A DNA stretch of 64,000 bases, taken from NCBI RefSeq assembly GCF_900104795.1, contig NZ_FNTG01000001.1, positions 4,697,245-4,761,244 on the forward strand. Reading direction: 5' to 3'. The DNA comes from Burkholderia sp. WP9. GTDB lineage: Bacteria > Pseudomonadota > Gammaproteobacteria > Burkholderiales > Burkholderiaceae. Within the stretch, counting starts at the first letter, position 1; each line of letters begins with the position of its first letter. The notes under the pieces are model-generated. The model was not told the origin of the DNA. It did not search any database and worked only from the letters and a program-made list of their open reading frames with translations. The position numbers and the translations under genes are program-made. Below, piece after piece: positions 44,525-54,395 of the stretch.

Positions 44525-45427
44525 ATGGCTTACAAAACGATTGAAGACACGATCGGCAATACGCCGCTCGTACAACTCGTCCGGCTCCCCGACGACGAGA
44601 TCCGCAGCCGCAATAACGTGATCCTTGCGAAGCTCGAGGGCAACAACCCCGCGGGCTCGGTGAAGGACCGCCCGGCGTTGTCGATGATCGCGAAAGCGGA
44701 AGCACGCGGGCGCATCAAGCCAGGTGACACGCTGATCGAATCGACCAGCGGCAACACCGGTATTGCGCTTGCCATGGCGGCCGCGATCCGTGGCTACAAA
44801 ATGGTCCTGATCATGCCGGAAGATCTGTCGGTGGAGCGCCGTCAGAGCATGGCCGCGTATGGCGCGCAGATCGTTCTCACGCCGGTCACGGGCGGCATGG
44901 AGTACGCACGCGATCTGGCCGAGCAGATGCAGCGCGAAGGCAAGGGCATCATCCTCGACCAGTTCGCCAATCCGGACAATCCGGCCGCGCACGTCGAAGG
45001 CACCGGCCCGGAAATCTGGCGCGACACCGAAGGGCGCATTACGCATTTCGTGTCGTCCATGGGTACGACCGGCACGATCATGGGCGTGTCCACCTATCTG
45101 AAAGAGCAGAACCAGGCTATCGAGATCATCGGTGCGCAACCCGAAGAGGGTTCGCGCATTCCGGGTATTCGCAAATGGCCGGAAGCCTATTTGCCGAAGA
45201 TTTTCGATCGTAGCCGGGTGGACCGCGTGGAGAATGTGAGCCAGGCCGCGGCTGAAGCCATGGCGCGCCGTATGGCGTCGGTGGAAGGCATCTTTGCCGG
45301 CATCTCGTCGGGCGGCGCGTGCGAAGTGGCGCTGCGCGTCGCACGGCAGGTCGAGAACGCGACGATCGTGTTCATTGTTTGCGACCGCGGTGACCGCTAT
45401 CTGTCGACGGGTGTGTTTCCTGCGTAA
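44525..45427 (+). CDS. cysM: Cysteine synthase B
   Basis: A 300-residue PLP enzyme making cysteine (or S-sulfocysteine) from O-acetylserine. N-terminal TIGNTPLVQL, PLP lysine in NPAGSVKDRPALSMI, the substrate loop STSGNTGIALAMAA, and the B-type GAQPEEGSRIPGIRKW with C-terminal CDRGDRYLSTGVF. ATG 44525 (MAYKTIEDTIG) is the family start. Convergent with mltB across a shared terminator. Confidence 0.96.
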   Translation: MAYKTIEDTIGNTPLVQLVRLPDDEIRSRNNVILAKLEGNNPAGSVKDRPALSMIAKAEARGRIKPGDTLIESTSGNTGIALAMAAAIRGYKMVLIMPEDLSVERRQSMAAYGAQIVLTPVTGGMEYARDLAEQMQREGKGIILDQFANPDNPAAHVEGTGPEIWRDTEGRITHFVSSMGTTGTIMGVSTYLKEQNQAIEIIGAQPEEGSRIPGIRKWPEAYLPKIFDRSRVDRVENVSQAAAEAMARRMASVEGIFAGISSGGACEVALRVARQVENATIVFIVCDRGDRYLSTGVFPA

Positions 45428-45456
45428 GCGCGTAGCCTGAAGCCGCTCGCGCAATG

Positions 45457-45492
45457 AAAAAGCGCCGGTTCAGAAGACCGGCGCTTTTTTTC
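45457..45492. terminator. Bidirectional terminator between cysM and mltB
   Basis: AAAAAGCGCCGGT (45457-45469) and ACCGGCGCTTTTT (45477-45489) form a perfect 13-bp stem with A- and T-runs on the two sides, suiting both convergent genes. Confidence 0.92.
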
Positions 45493-45535
45493 GTCTTGTG
45501 GCATTGCGGGACGCACCCGGCGCCCGCACCGCCAG

Positions 45536-46765
45536 CTATTGCGAGGCCGCAACCGGCGGCGCGGCGTTGTTGACGGCGTTGGTCGCGTCGCTTGCTTCCA
45601 TCTGCGCCTTGACCCGCTGGCCCAACTGATACACCGCGAGCGCGTAGAAGAAGCTGCGGTTATAGCGCGTCAGCACGTAGAAATTCTTCAAGCCCAGCAT
45701 GAACTCGGTGCCGCGTCCGGGCGAGGGCAGATCCACCACCGTGACCGGCGTGCCGGCTTCCGACGCGATGTCCACGCCCGGTTCGTTCAGCAGCAAGCCG
45801 GCGCGCAGCAATTGGTCGAGCGGCCAGTGCGGCTCCGGCTGGCCGTCGGCGGCCGCTTGCGCGACGCCCAGGCTGCCGGCGTCCGAGCCGATCTTCCACA
45901 CTACTGGCCGGCCGTTTTCCCAACCGTTCTGGCGCAGGTAATTCGCCACGCTGCCGATCGCATCCGCCTGGCTCGTGCGCAAGTCGATCTGCTTGTTGCC
46001 GTCGTAGCTCACCGCGTATTGCACGATGCTGCTCGGCAGGAACTGCGGAATGCCGATCGCGCCGGTGTAGGAACCCAGCACCGTGGTCGGATCGATCTGC
46101 GAGTCGCGTGTCCATACCAGGTAGTCTTCGAGATTCTTGCGGAAGGTCGCCTGGCGGTCCGCGCGATTAGCGGTGCCCGGATAGTCGAAGCTGAGCGTGG
46201 TCAGCGCGTCGAGCACGCGGAAATTGCCCATGAAGCGCCCATAGATCGTCTCCACGCCGATGATGCCGACGATCACTTCCGGCGGCACGCCGAACTCTTC
46301 ATAGGCGCGTTGCAGCGTAGCCTGATTCGCGCGCCAGAAGCGCACGCCGGCATTGATGCGGACCTGGTCGAGAAAGCGCGCCTGGTACACGCGCCAGTTC
46401 TTGACCGCGGGCGAAGGCGACGGCGTCACGAGCTTGACTGCCGTCGCCGAATAACTCACGCCGGCAAAGAGCGCGTGCAGCGCGGACTCGTCGAAGTCGT
46501 AACGCGCCACCATGTCGTTGATGAACGCATCGACATTGGGGTTGTTCGCGTAGCGCTGCGGGATGATCTCTTCTTCAAACGTTTGCCCTTGCGGCACAGC
46601 GGGTTGCGGCTGGCCTTGCGCGAGCAGCACCGATGGTTTCTTGCCGGCACTTTGCGCGATCGCGGGACTGGTTGCCATGATCATGCACGATGCGACGGAC
46701 AGTGCGGCGGCCATGGACGTGATGCGTAGCCGGTTTCGTGCAGACAGAGCAAGCTTGACGGTCAT
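45536..46765 (-). CDS. mltB: Membrane-bound lytic murein transglycosylase B
   Basis: A 409-residue exported peptidoglycan lyase. Hydrophobic signal region about residues 15-38 (AALSVASCMIMATSPAIA, with a cysteine, so a lipoprotein is possible, though the lipobox is not ideal). The catalytic glutamate lies in VIVGIIGVETIYGRFMGN, followed by SFDYPGTANRADRQATFRKN and GAIGIPQFLPSS. The C-terminal region (LKNFYVLTRYNRSFFYALAV) is diagnostic of MltB. Convergent with cysM. Confidence 0.95.
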   Translation of the reverse strand: MTVKLALSARNRLRITSMAAALSVASCMIMATSPAIAQSAGKKPSVLLAQGQPQPAVPQGQTFEEEIIPQRYANNPNVDAFINDMVARYDFDESALHALFAGVSYSATAVKLVTPSPSPAVKNWRVYQARFLDQVRINAGVRFWRANQATLQRAYEEFGVPPEVIVGIIGVETIYGRFMGNFRVLDALTTLSFDYPGTANRADRQATFRKNLEDYLVWTRDSQIDPTTVLGSYTGAIGIPQFLPSSIVQYAVSYDGNKQIDLRTSQADAIGSVANYLRQNGWENGRPVVWKIGSDAGSLGVAQAAADGQPEPHWPLDQLLRAGLLLNEPGVDIASEAGTPVTVVDLPSPGRGTEFMLGLKNFYVLTRYNRSFFYALAVYQLGQRVKAQMEASDATNAVNNAAPPVAASQ

Positions 46766-46973
46766 AGTGAGCTAAGGCGCGGTGCGCGGGAGACGAGGGA
46801 AGACGGGAAAAATCGATCGGGGCAGTATACCCGACGCCTCCCCGCAAAACTGTGCCTGACGCGTCACAGCCGCATCGTGTGGTAACTTGATGACTGTTGG
46901 CGCGCCGAGGGCGTGCGCCCCTGGATGGAGACATGCCGCACGCGTTCGAAACGCGTCGCCGCAGAAAAGAATC

Positions 46974-47897
46974 ATGGCAACTGGCTTTTATTCCCACCAC
47001 GACTGTCTGCTGCACGATATGGGGCAATGGCATCCCGAATGCCCCGCGCGCCTGCAGGCAATTGAAGACCAATTGATCGGAAGCCGCATCGATTCGCTGA
47101 TCGAGCGCGAGTTGGCGCCGCTCGCCGACGAAGCCGCGCTGCTGCGCGTGCATACGCAAGCCCACGTCGATTACATCCGCAGCCGCTCGCCCGCTGAAGG
47201 CACCGCCGAAATCGATCCCGATACGACGATGAACCCGCACACGTTGAAAGCCGCGCTGCGCGCGGCGGGCGCAGCGGTTGCCGCGACCGACGCGGTGATC
47301 GAAGGCCGCTACGACAATGCCTTCTGCAGCATCCGGCCGCCTGGCCACCACGCCGAACCGGCGCGCGCCATGGGCTTTTGCTTCTTCAACAATATCGCGA
47401 TCGCCGCGCGTCATGCGCTCGAAGTGCACGGCCTCTCGCGCGTCGCGATCATCGACTTCGACGTGCATCACGGCAACGGCACCGAGGCGGCCTTTTCGGG
47501 CGACTCGCGCGTGCTCATGTGCAGCTTCTTCCAGCATCCCTTCTACCCGTTCACCGGTGCCGACAACCATGCGCCCAACATGTGCAACGTGCCGATGCCG
47601 GCGCGTTCGAAAGGCATGGCGGTGCGCGAGGCGGTGGACATGCTGTGGCTGCCGCGCCTGCACGAGTTCAAACCGGAGATGGTGTTCATCTCGGCCGGCT
47701 TCGACGCGCATCGCGAGGACGACCTCGGCAACATGGGCCTTGTCGAAGACGATTACGCGTGGATCACCGATCAGATGCGCGAAATCGCGAAGCGCTATTC
47801 GCGCGGGCGCATCGTGAGCTGTCTCGAAGGCGGCTACAACCTGTCCGCGCTGGGTCGCAGCGTGGTCGCCCACGTGCGCTCGCTGGCCGGGATCTGA
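46974..47897 (+). CDS. Histone-deacetylase-family amidohydrolase
   Basis: A 307-residue zinc hydrolase of the HDAC/AcuC/acetylpolyamine amidohydrolase superfamily. Motifs: the tandem His in SIRPPGHHAEPARAMGFC, zinc ligands Asp and His in IIDFDVHHGNGTEAAF, the second Asp in ISAGFDAHREDDLGNM, and the catalytic glycine loop CLEGGYNLSALGRSV. Substrate not determinable; class II-like bacterial members deacetylate small amides or proteins. ATG 46974 is chosen; the frame upstream to 46887 lacks family similarity. Followed by an enoyl-CoA hydratase gene, same strand, 46 bases on. Confidence 0.92.
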   Translation: MATGFYSHHDCLLHDMGQWHPECPARLQAIEDQLIGSRIDSLIERELAPLADEAALLRVHTQAHVDYIRSRSPAEGTAEIDPDTTMNPHTLKAALRAAGAAVAATDAVIEGRYDNAFCSIRPPGHHAEPARAMGFCFFNNIAIAARHALEVHGLSRVAIIDFDVHHGNGTEAAFSGDSRVLMCSFFQHPFYPFTGADNHAPNMCNVPMPARSKGMAVREAVDMLWLPRLHEFKPEMVFISAGFDAHREDDLGNMGLVEDDYAWITDQMREIAKRYSRGRIVSCLEGGYNLSALGRSVVAHVRSLAGI

Positions 47898-47943
47898 GCC
47901 GTCGCGCGGCGCGCAGCGCCATCCACTCTATGAGGAGCGAGCC

Positions 47944-48753
47944 ATGAACGCCGATGCGCGCGACGCGTCACTGGTCGAGATCGAACATGGCGCGTACGGC
48001 GTGCCGGGCGTGGTGCGTGTGACGATGAACCGGCCCGATGCCTTTAACGCGCTCTCCGAAGCCTTGCTCGACGACCTGCAGACGGCATTGAGCGAGATCG
48101 GCCGCTCGGACGCGCGCGTGGTCGTGATCGCCGGCGCGGGCCGGGCGTTCTGCGCGGGACACGATCTGAAGGAAATGCGCGCCGCGCCTTCGCTGGCGTA
48201 CTACCAGGCGCTGTTCGCCCGCTGCACGAAGCTCATGATGACGATCCAGCGCTTGCCGCAACCGGTGATCGCGCGGGTGCAAGGCATTGCGACTGCGGCC
48301 GGTTGCCAGCTCGTCGCGATGTGCGATCTGGCGGTCGCGGCCGACACGGCCCGCTTTGCGGTTTCGGGCGTAAACCTCGGGCTCTTCTGCGCGACGCCTG
48401 CCGTGCCGCTGTCGCGCAACCTGTCGCGCAAGGCCGCGCTTGAATTGCTGCTCACCGGCGATTTCATCGACGCCGTGGGCGCGAGGCGGGAAGGGCTCGT
48501 GAACCGCGTCGTCCCCGCGGATGCGCTGGACGCGGAAATCGCACGGCTTGCCACCAGCATCTGCGCGAAACCCGTCGAAGCCGTGAGCGCCGGCAAAGGC
48601 CTCTTCTATCGCCAGTTGGAAATGGGAATCGAAGCGGCTTACCAGCTTGCCGGCCAGACGATGGCCTGCAATATGATGGATGAGTCGGCGCTGGAAGGCG
48701 TGCAGGCGTTTATCGACAAACGCCCGCCCGACTGGAAGCGTGACGCGGACTAG
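47944..48753 (+). CDS. Enoyl-CoA hydratase/isomerase family protein
   Basis: A 269-residue crotonase-fold protein. N-terminal VTMNRPDAFNALSEALLDDL, the oxyanion-hole motif GAGRAFCAGHDLKEMRA and the second motif ATAAGCQLVAMCDLAVAAD. The usual catalytic Glu pair of enoyl-CoA hydratase is not obvious (GVNLGLFCATPAVPLSR), a pattern closer to ECHDC3-like members, so the exact reaction is open. GAGGAGC precedes ATG 47944. Probably cotranscribed with the deacetylase-family gene. Confidence 0.88.
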   Translation: MNADARDASLVEIEHGAYGVPGVVRVTMNRPDAFNALSEALLDDLQTALSEIGRSDARVVVIAGAGRAFCAGHDLKEMRAAPSLAYYQALFARCTKLMMTIQRLPQPVIARVQGIATAAGCQLVAMCDLAVAADTARFAVSGVNLGLFCATPAVPLSRNLSRKAALELLLTGDFIDAVGARREGLVNRVVPADALDAEIARLATSICAKPVEAVSAGKGLFYRQLEMGIEAAYQLAGQTMACNMMDESALEGVQAFIDKRPPDWKRDAD

Positions 48754-48762
48754 CCGCGTCGA

Positions 48763-49668
48763 TCAGGCTCTCGCCACCAGCCGTTTTTCGATCCACTCGA
48801 TCAACGCCCCGATCACCCGGTCGCGGTCGATGTCGTTCATCGTCTCGTGATAGCTGCCTTCGTGCAGAGTGAGCGTCTTGTCCGGCGAGCCCGCGTGCTC
48901 ACCGAATTCGCGGCTGCCTTCGGGTTCGGTGAGCTTGTCGGCGGTGCCGTGATAGACCAGCAGCGGGACACGCAAGCCCGCGCGTCCGCGTTCGATGCGC
49001 GCCATCGCCAGTAACAGCTCCGCGCCGGTGCGTGCGGGAATCGCGCCGTGATGCACGAGCGGATCGTTGCGATTGGCGTTCACCACGGGTTGAAGGCGCG
49101 ATAACAACGCGGCGTCGATCTTCATCGCCGGGAAGCTCGGATAAAGACGGCTGATCACCTGGCTTAGCTTGAGCATCCAGCGCGGCACGTCGCGGCCAGG
49201 CGCCAGCGCCGGGCTCGACAGGATCAGGCCGTTCAGGCGCCGGCCGCTCGCTTCGAGGCGCTCGATCGCGTAGAGCGCGGCCACGGCGCCACCCATGCTG
49301 TGGCCCATCAGGAAGAGCGGGGCGCAGCTTTGCGCGGCGGCGTCGAGCAAAGCTTGCGCGTCCAGCAGATAGTCGTCGAAGCGCTTCACGTAGGCCCGCT
49401 TACCGGGCGCGTGGCCGTGGCCACGCAGATCGATCGCCACCAGTTCGACGCCGGCCGCATTCAGCCGCGCGGCCAGCGCCGCGTAACGCCCGGCGTGCTC
49501 GGCCAGCCCGTGGATCAGCGCCACGGTGGCGCGCGTCGGCGCGGCGGCCGGCCAGCGGTACAGCGGTAGTTCCACGCCGTCCCCGGTCGTGACCGACGAG
49601 CGTAGCGGCTCGCCGCTGTTCCGTTTGCCCGCGATGGGCCGCACCGTGTTGCTTGGAGATGTTTCCAT
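48763..49668 (-). CDS. Alpha/beta hydrolase, monoacylglycerol lipase / lysophospholipase type
   Basis: A 301-residue alpha/beta hydrolase. The oxyanion region is ALIHGLAEHAGRY, nucleophile elbow FLMGHSMGGAVAALYAIERL, and the acid and His of the triad fit VYHGTADKLTEPEG and HEGSYHETMND. This HGxxEHxxRY plus GHSMGG pattern is typical of the PldB/MGL group acting on monoacylglycerols or lysophospholipids. Convergent with the enoyl-CoA hydratase gene; no signal peptide. Confidence 0.9.
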   Translation of the reverse strand: METSPSNTVRPIAGKRNSGEPLRSSVTTGDGVELPLYRWPAAAPTRATVALIHGLAEHAGRYAALAARLNAAGVELVAIDLRGHGHAPGKRAYVKRFDDYLLDAQALLDAAAQSCAPLFLMGHSMGGAVAALYAIERLEASGRRLNGLILSSPALAPGRDVPRWMLKLSQVISRLYPSFPAMKIDAALLSRLQPVVNANRNDPLVHHGAIPARTGAELLLAMARIERGRAGLRVPLLVYHGTADKLTEPEGSREFGEHAGSPDKTLTLHEGSYHETMNDIDRDRVIGALIEWIEKRLVARA

Positions 49669-49845
49669 GGCTACCGCTTATCCTGATTTTGTTTCGCCCG
49701 ATCATAGTCGCAGCGGCCGTGCGCACGCGAGCACCTCGCACCGGGCGGGCCTCTAATTCCAACAGGTTATGAAAAGATCGTAATTGATTATTAAAGGGAA
49801 TGTCAGCGCTGCGGTAGAATTGCGGGCTCAAATCCCAATAAAAGC

Positions 49846-49906
49846 AACGGCGGCCGCTTGTCGGGAGCGCATCACGCTCGCCGACAACCTCCGCCGTTTC
49901 GTTTTT
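49846..49906 (+). promoter_or_regulatory. Long U-tailed leader hairpin immediately before metN
   Basis: Nested stems AACGGCGG/CCGCCGTT (49846-49853/49891-49898), TTGTCGG/CCGACAA (49858-49864/49881-49887) and GAGCG/CGCTC (49865-49869/49875-49879) close on loop CATCA. TCGTTTTT follows and ends three bases before ATG 49909. There is no Shine-Dalgarno between the hairpin and the start. It has the form of a terminator or attenuator. A possible promoter (TTAAAG 49791, TAGAAT 49815) would make this hairpin nearly the whole leader. Confidence 0.55.
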
Positions 49907-49908
49907 CC

Positions 49909-50943
49909 ATGATCGAAATACGCAATATCTCCCAGCGGTTCGCCGGGCCCCGGGGCTGGGTCGAGGCGCTGCACAACGTCAATCTGTCGATTCCGGCGGG
50001 TGAGGTTTTCGGCATCATCGGCCGCAGCGGCGCGGGCAAGAGTACGCTCGTGCGCACGCTCAACCTGCTGACACGCCCGAGCGAGGGCAATATCGTCGTC
50101 AACGGCCGCGACCTGACGACGCTGCCCGCCGCGCAATTGCGCGAGGCGCGCCGCGAGATCGGCATGATCTTCCAGCACTTCAATTTGCTGTCGTCGCGCA
50201 CCGTGTACGAAAACGTCGCGCTGCCGCTCGAACTCGCCGGCATGAAGCGCGATGAAATCGAAGCGAACGTGTTGCCGCTACTCGACCTGGTCGGCCTGTC
50301 GGCGCAGAAGGATCGTTATCCGGCGCAGATCAGTGGTGGTCAGAAGCAGCGCGTCGGCATCGCGCGGGCGCTGGCGAGCAAGCCGAAAGTGCTGCTCTCC
50401 GACGAAGCGACTTCCGCGCTCGATCCCGAAACCACGCGCGCGATTCTCGACCTGCTCAAGCGCATCAATCGCGAACTGAACCTGACGATCGTGCTGATCA
50501 CGCACCAGATGGACGTGATCAAGCAGGTTTGCGACCGCGTCGCCGTGCTGGATGCGGGCCGCGTGGTTGAAGAAGGCAAGGTCATCGACGTGTTCCTGCA
50601 ACCGCATCACGAAGTCACGCGCGCATTGATCGGCGACGTGATCGCGCAGGAATTGCCGCCCGCCATGAAGGCGCGTGTCGCCGAGCGTCTCAAGACAGGC
50701 AGCGGTCACTTGTTGCGACTCGCGTTCACCGGCTCCGGCGTCGATCAGCCGATCCTGTCGGAAACCATTCGCCGTTACGAACTCGACTTCAACATCCTGC
50801 ACGGCCAGATCGACGAGATCCAGGGGCAGGCGTTCGGCTCGCTCGCGGTGCTCGCGGGCGGTGAGCCGGCGAAAGTGGCGCAGGCGCTGACATATCTGCG
50901 TGAACAGGGTGTGGTGGTGGAGGAGCTGTCGTATGTTGAGTGA
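49909..50943 (+). CDS. metN: Methionine ABC transporter ATP-binding protein
   Basis: A 344-residue ABC ATPase. Walker [20 protein letters not shown]-loop [20 protein letters not shown], signature [16 protein letters not shown], Walker [21 protein letters not shown] and H-loop [18 protein letters not shown]. The C-terminal ~100 residues are the NIL domain ([20 protein letters not shown]), the methionine-binding regulatory domain of MetN. ATG 49909 is preceded by a long hairpin rather than a Shine-Dalgarno. Overlaps metI by 11 bases. Confidence 0.96.
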   Translation: MIEIRNISQRFAGPRGWVEALHNVNLSIPAGEVFGIIGRSGAGKSTLVRTLNLLTRPSEGNIVVNGRDLTTLPAAQLREARREIGMIFQHFNLLSSRTVYENVALPLELAGMKRDEIEANVLPLLDLVGLSAQKDRYPAQISGGQKQRVGIARALASKPKVLLSDEATSALDPETTRAILDLLKRINRELNLTIVLITHQMDVIKQVCDRVAVLDAGRVVEEGKVIDVFLQPHHEVTRALIGDVIAQELPPAMKARVAERLKTGSGHLLRLAFTGSGVDQPILSETIRRYELDFNILHGQIDEIQGQAFGSLAVLAGGEPAKVAQALTYLREQGVVVEELSYVE

Positions 50944-51586
50944 AATGTTGGACATGTTCGTCCAGTCGTTCTGGGAAACGCTCGTCATGGTGGGCATTTC
51001 CGGACTGGTCGGCGCTTTGGTGGGCTTGCCGCTCGGCGTGCTGCTGTATCTGACGGATCGCCAGGGCGTGCTGCAGAACATCGCGGTAAATCGCGTGATG
51101 GGCGTGATCGTGAATGCGGTTCGCTCGACGCCGTTCATCATCCTGCTCGTCGCCGTGATTCCGTTCACGCGCCTCGTGGTGGGTTCGTCGATCGGCACGG
51201 CGGCCGCCGTCGTGCCGCTGACGATCGCCGCCGCGCCGTTCATCGCGCGTCTGGTGGAGACTGCGTTGCGCGAAGTGGATCGCGGGCTGATCGAAGCCGC
51301 GCAGGCGATGGGCGCGACCACCAGCCAGATCGTCTTCAAAGTGTTGTTGCCGGAATCGCTGCCGGGCGTGGTCGCCGGCTTGACGATCACTTTCGTCTCG
51401 CTGGTCGGCTATTCGGCGATGGCCGGCGCGATCGGCGGCGGCGGTCTCGGCGATCTCGGCATTCGCTACGGGTATCAGCGTTTCCTGCCGGAAGTGATGT
51501 TGACGGTCGTGGTGATTCTGATCGTCTTCGTGCAGTTGGTGCAGTCGTTCGGGGATTGGCTCGTGCGTCGTTTGAGCCATAAGTAA
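50933..51586 (+). CDS. metI: Methionine ABC transporter permease
   Basis: A 217-residue inner membrane protein with five predicted spans and the EAA loop ([20 protein letters not shown]) that contacts MetN. N-terminal [21 protein letters not shown]-terminal [20 protein letters not shown]. Start ATG 50933 lies inside the end of metN, indicating coupling. Confidence 0.95.
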   Translation: MLSEMLDMFVQSFWETLVMVGISGLVGALVGLPLGVLLYLTDRQGVLQNIAVNRVMGVIVNAVRSTPFIILLVAVIPFTRLVVGSSIGTAAAVVPLTIAAAPFIARLVETALREVDRGLIEAAQAMGATTSQIVFKVLLPESLPGVVAGLTITFVSLVGYSAMAGAIGGGGLGDLGIRYGYQRFLPEVMLTVVVILIVFVQLVQSFGDWLVRRLSHK

Positions 51587-51621
51587 AACAACAATTTCGA
51601 ATAGGTTTGGAAAGGTCCATC

Positions 51622-52419
51622 ATGCAACGTCGTTTCATTCTCAAACTGGCTGCCGTGCTCGGCGCCACGTCCCTGTTCGCTGCCGGCGCGGCTCGCGCTG
51701 AAGATTCGATCAAGGTCGGCGTCACCGGCGGCCCGCACGCGCAGATCATGGAAGTCGTGAAGACGGTCGCGGCGAAGAACGGTCTGAACATCAAGATCGT
51801 CGAATTCTCGGATTACGTGCAGCCGAACGCCGCGCTCGCAGGCGGCGATCTGGACGCGAACAGCTACCAGCACGACCCGTATCTCGAGGCGCAGGTGAAG
51901 GATCGCGGCTACAAGCTGATCCGCATCGCCGATACGGTGACGTACCCGATGGGCATCTATTCGAAGAAAGTGAAGACGCTGGCCGAACTGCAGCCGGGCG
52001 CGAAGATCGCTGTGCCGAACGATCCGACCAACGGCGGCCGCGCGCTGCTGTTGCTGCAAAAGCAGGGCTTGCTGAAGCTGCGCGCCGACGCGGGCCTGAA
52101 GGCGACGCCGCTCGATATCGTCGAGAACCCGAAGAAGCTGAAGATCGTCGAACTCGACGCCGCGCAAATTCCGCGCTCGCTGAACGACGTGGACGCGGCC
52201 GCGATCAACACGAACTTCGCGATGGAAGCGGGTCTGAAGCCCAAGCAGGACGCCATCGCGATTGAAGATCCGAAGGGGCCTTACGTGAACATCATCGCGA
52301 TTCGCGAGGCGGACAAGAATAAGCCGTGGGTCGCCAAGCTGGTCGCGGCGTATCATTCGCCGGAAGTGAAGCAGTTTGTTGAAAGCAAATTCGGCGGGGC
52401 CGTGATCACCGCCTGGTGA
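51622..52419 (+). CDS. metQ: Methionine ABC transporter substrate-binding protein
   Basis: A 265-residue MetQ/NlpA-family binding protein with a signal peptide cleaved near AARA-ED. The family motifs are KVGVTGGPHAQIMEVVK, VEFSDYVQPNAALAGGDLDA NSYQHDPYLEAQ (split here), TYPMGIYSKK, and PNDPTNGGRALLLLQ. No lipobox cysteine is seen, so it may be soluble in the periplasm. Third gene of metNIQ; terminator at 52481. Confidence 0.95.
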   Translation: MQRRFILKLAAVLGATSLFAAGAARAEDSIKVGVTGGPHAQIMEVVKTVAAKNGLNIKIVEFSDYVQPNAALAGGDLDANSYQHDPYLEAQVKDRGYKLIRIADTVTYPMGIYSKKVKTLAELQPGAKIAVPNDPTNGGRALLLLQKQGLLKLRADAGLKATPLDIVENPKKLKIVELDAAQIPRSLNDVDAAAINTNFAMEAGLKPKQDAIAIEDPKGPYVNIIAIREADKNKPWVAKLVAAYHSPEVKQFVESKFGGAVITAW

Positions 52420-52480
52420 GCCGGCGGCCTGCAGAGCAAGCAAGATAAGACGGCAATGCAAAATTAGAGTCGTAAGTCGG

Positions 52481-52507
52481 AACCCGGGGTTGTCGCCCGG
52501 GTTTTTT
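52481..52507 (+). terminator. Intrinsic terminator of metNIQ
   Basis: AACCCGGG (52481-52488) pairs with CCCGGGTT (52496-52503), followed by TTTT. Confidence 0.9.
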
Positions 52508-52520
52508 CGAGATTAAAATA

Positions 52521-52532
52521 GAACGATCGTTC
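52521..52532. promoter_or_regulatory. Palindromic operator upstream of etfBA
   Basis: GAACGATCGTTC is a perfect 12-base palindrome, a form typical of TetR-family operators, about 125 bases before etfB. A TATAAT hexamer lies further down at 52611-52616, without a clear -35. Confidence 0.5.
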
Positions 52533-52656
52533 GATATTGCCGTCACGCCGCTGAGGAGCGATATCCTCCTGCTAGAGCGCCCGCGACAGGGCTGCCGCGA
52601 GGGCAGTCGTTATAATGTTCGTTGGGTTGACGTATTCGTAACTTTGGAGCGTGTGC

Positions 52657-53406
52657 ATGAAAATCCTGGTGCCAGTCAAGAGAGTGGTCGATTACAACGT
52701 GAAAGTTCGAGTCAAATCGGACGGCACGGGCGTCGACATCGCGAACGTGAAGATGTCGATGAATCCGTTCGACGAAATCGCGGTTGAAGAAGCGGTGCGC
52801 CTGCGTGAAGCGGGCGTGGCGACTGAAGTGATCGCCGTGTCGGCGGGTGTGACGCAGTCGCAGGAAACGCTGCGCACGGCGTTGGCGATCGGCGCGGATC
52901 GCGCGATCCTGATCGAATCTTCGGAAGAGCTGCAGCCGCTGGCCGTGGCCAAGCTGTTGAAGGCGCTGGTCGACAAGGAACAGCCGCAGCTTGTCATTCT
53001 CGGCAAGCAGGCGATCGACGACGATTCGAACCAGACCGGCCAGATGCTGGCTGCTTTGGCCGGGTTGCCGCAGGCGACGTTCGCCTCGAAGGTTGTCGTC
53101 GCTGACGGAAAGGCTACGGTGTCGCGTGAAGTGGACGGTGGCGCTGAAACGCTGTCGCTGACGCTGCCGGCAGTCATCACGACCGATCTGCGCCTGAACG
53201 AGCCGCGCTATGTGACGCTGCCGAACATCATGAAGGCGAAGAAGAAGCCGCTGGAAACCATCAAGCCGGAAGACCTGGGTGTCGACGTCACGCCGCGCCT
53301 GAAGACGCTGAAGGTTGTCGAGCCGCCGAAGCGCTCCGCCGGTGTGAAGGTGCCGGATGTGAAGACGCTGGTCGAGAAGCTGAAGACCGAAGCCAAGGTG
53401 CTGTGA
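52657..53406 (+). CDS. etfB: Electron transfer flavoprotein beta subunit
   Basis: A 249-residue EtfB ([20 protein letters not shown]). Contains the ETF-beta signature region [20 protein letters not shown] and C-terminal [20 protein letters not shown]. With EtfA it carries electrons from acyl-CoA dehydrogenases to ETF-ubiquinone oxidoreductase. GGAG lies upstream of ATG 52657. Followed at once by etfA. Confidence 0.97.
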   Translation: MKILVPVKRVVDYNVKVRVKSDGTGVDIANVKMSMNPFDEIAVEEAVRLREAGVATEVIAVSAGVTQSQETLRTALAIGADRAILIESSEELQPLAVAKLLKALVDKEQPQLVILGKQAIDDDSNQTGQMLAALAGLPQATFASKVVVADGKATVSREVDGGAETLSLTLPAVITTDLRLNEPRYVTLPNIMKAKKKPLETIKPEDLGVDVTPRLKTLKVVEPPKRSAGVKVPDVKTLVEKLKTEAKVL

Positions 53407-53420
53407 GGGAGACAGAGCAA

Positions 53421-54356
53421 ATGACGAATCTGGTAATTGCAGAACACGACAACGCGTCGATCAAGGCCGCGACGCTGAACACGATCGCAGCGGCGCAGAA
53501 GATTGGTGGTGATATTCACGTGCTGGTCGCGGGCCACAACGCGCAGGCCGCAGCGGATGCGGCAGCGAAGATTGCAGGTGTTTCGAAGGTCCTGCTCGCC
53601 GACGCGCCGCAACTCGAAGCAGGTCTGGCAGAAAACGTCGAAGCAACGGTGCTGAACATCGCGAAGGACTACACGCACATCCTCGCTCCGGCAACGGCGT
53701 ACGGCAAGAACATCGCGCCGCGTATCGCCGCAAAGCTCGATGTCGCGCAGATCAGCGACATTACCGCAGTGGACAGCGCTGACACGTTCGAGCGCCCGAT
53801 CTACGCAGGCAACGCAATCGCAACGGTGCAATCGGCTGATCCGATCAAGGTCATCACAGTTCGCTCGACCGGTTTCGACGCTGTGGCAGCGGAAGGCGGC
53901 AGCGCAACGGTCGAGAAGATCGAAGCGGCGGCAGACAGCGGCATTTCGCAGTTCGTGAGCCGTGAAGTCACGAAGCTGGACCGTCCGGAACTGACGTCGG
54001 CGAAGATCATCGTTTCGGGCGGCCGCGGTTTGGGCAACGGCGAGAACTACACGAAGGTTCTCGAACCGCTGGCAGACAAGCTGAACGCAGCGCTGGGTGC
54101 ATCGCGTGCAGCAGTGGATGCGGGCTTTGTGCCGAACGACTACCAGGTGGGACAAACCGGCAAGATCGTCGCGCCGCAACTGTATGTCGCGGTCGGCATC
54201 TCGGGAGCGATCCAGCACCTGGCCGGCATGAAAGACAGCAAAGTGATCGTCGCGATCAACAAAGACCCGGAAGCGCCGATTTTCAGCGTCGCCGATTACG
54301 GTTTGGTGGGCGATCTGTTCACGGTCGTGCCGGAACTCGTTAGCGAGCTGGGCTAA
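53421..54356 (+). CDS. etfA: Electron transfer flavoprotein alpha subunit
   Basis: A 311-residue EtfA. N-terminal [23 protein letters not shown]-binding C-terminal motifs [20 protein letters not shown] and [28 protein letters not shown] precedes ATG 53421, 14 bases after the etfB stop. Forms the heterodimeric electron carrier for the acyl-CoA dehydrogenase encoded next. Confidence 0.97.
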   Translation: MTNLVIAEHDNASIKAATLNTIAAAQKIGGDIHVLVAGHNAQAAADAAAKIAGVSKVLLADAPQLEAGLAENVEATVLNIAKDYTHILAPATAYGKNIAPRIAAKLDVAQISDITAVDSADTFERPIYAGNAIATVQSADPIKVITVRSTGFDAVAAEGGSATVEKIEAAADSGISQFVSREVTKLDRPELTSAKIIVSGGRGLGNGENYTKVLEPLADKLNAALGASRAAVDAGFVPNDYQVGQTGKIVAPQLYVAVGISGAIQHLAGMKDSKVIVAINKDPEAPIFSVADYGLVGDLFTVVPELVSELG

Positions 54357-54395
54357 GCGCCGAAGCGCCTTGTAAAAGGCGTCTGGCAACACGCG

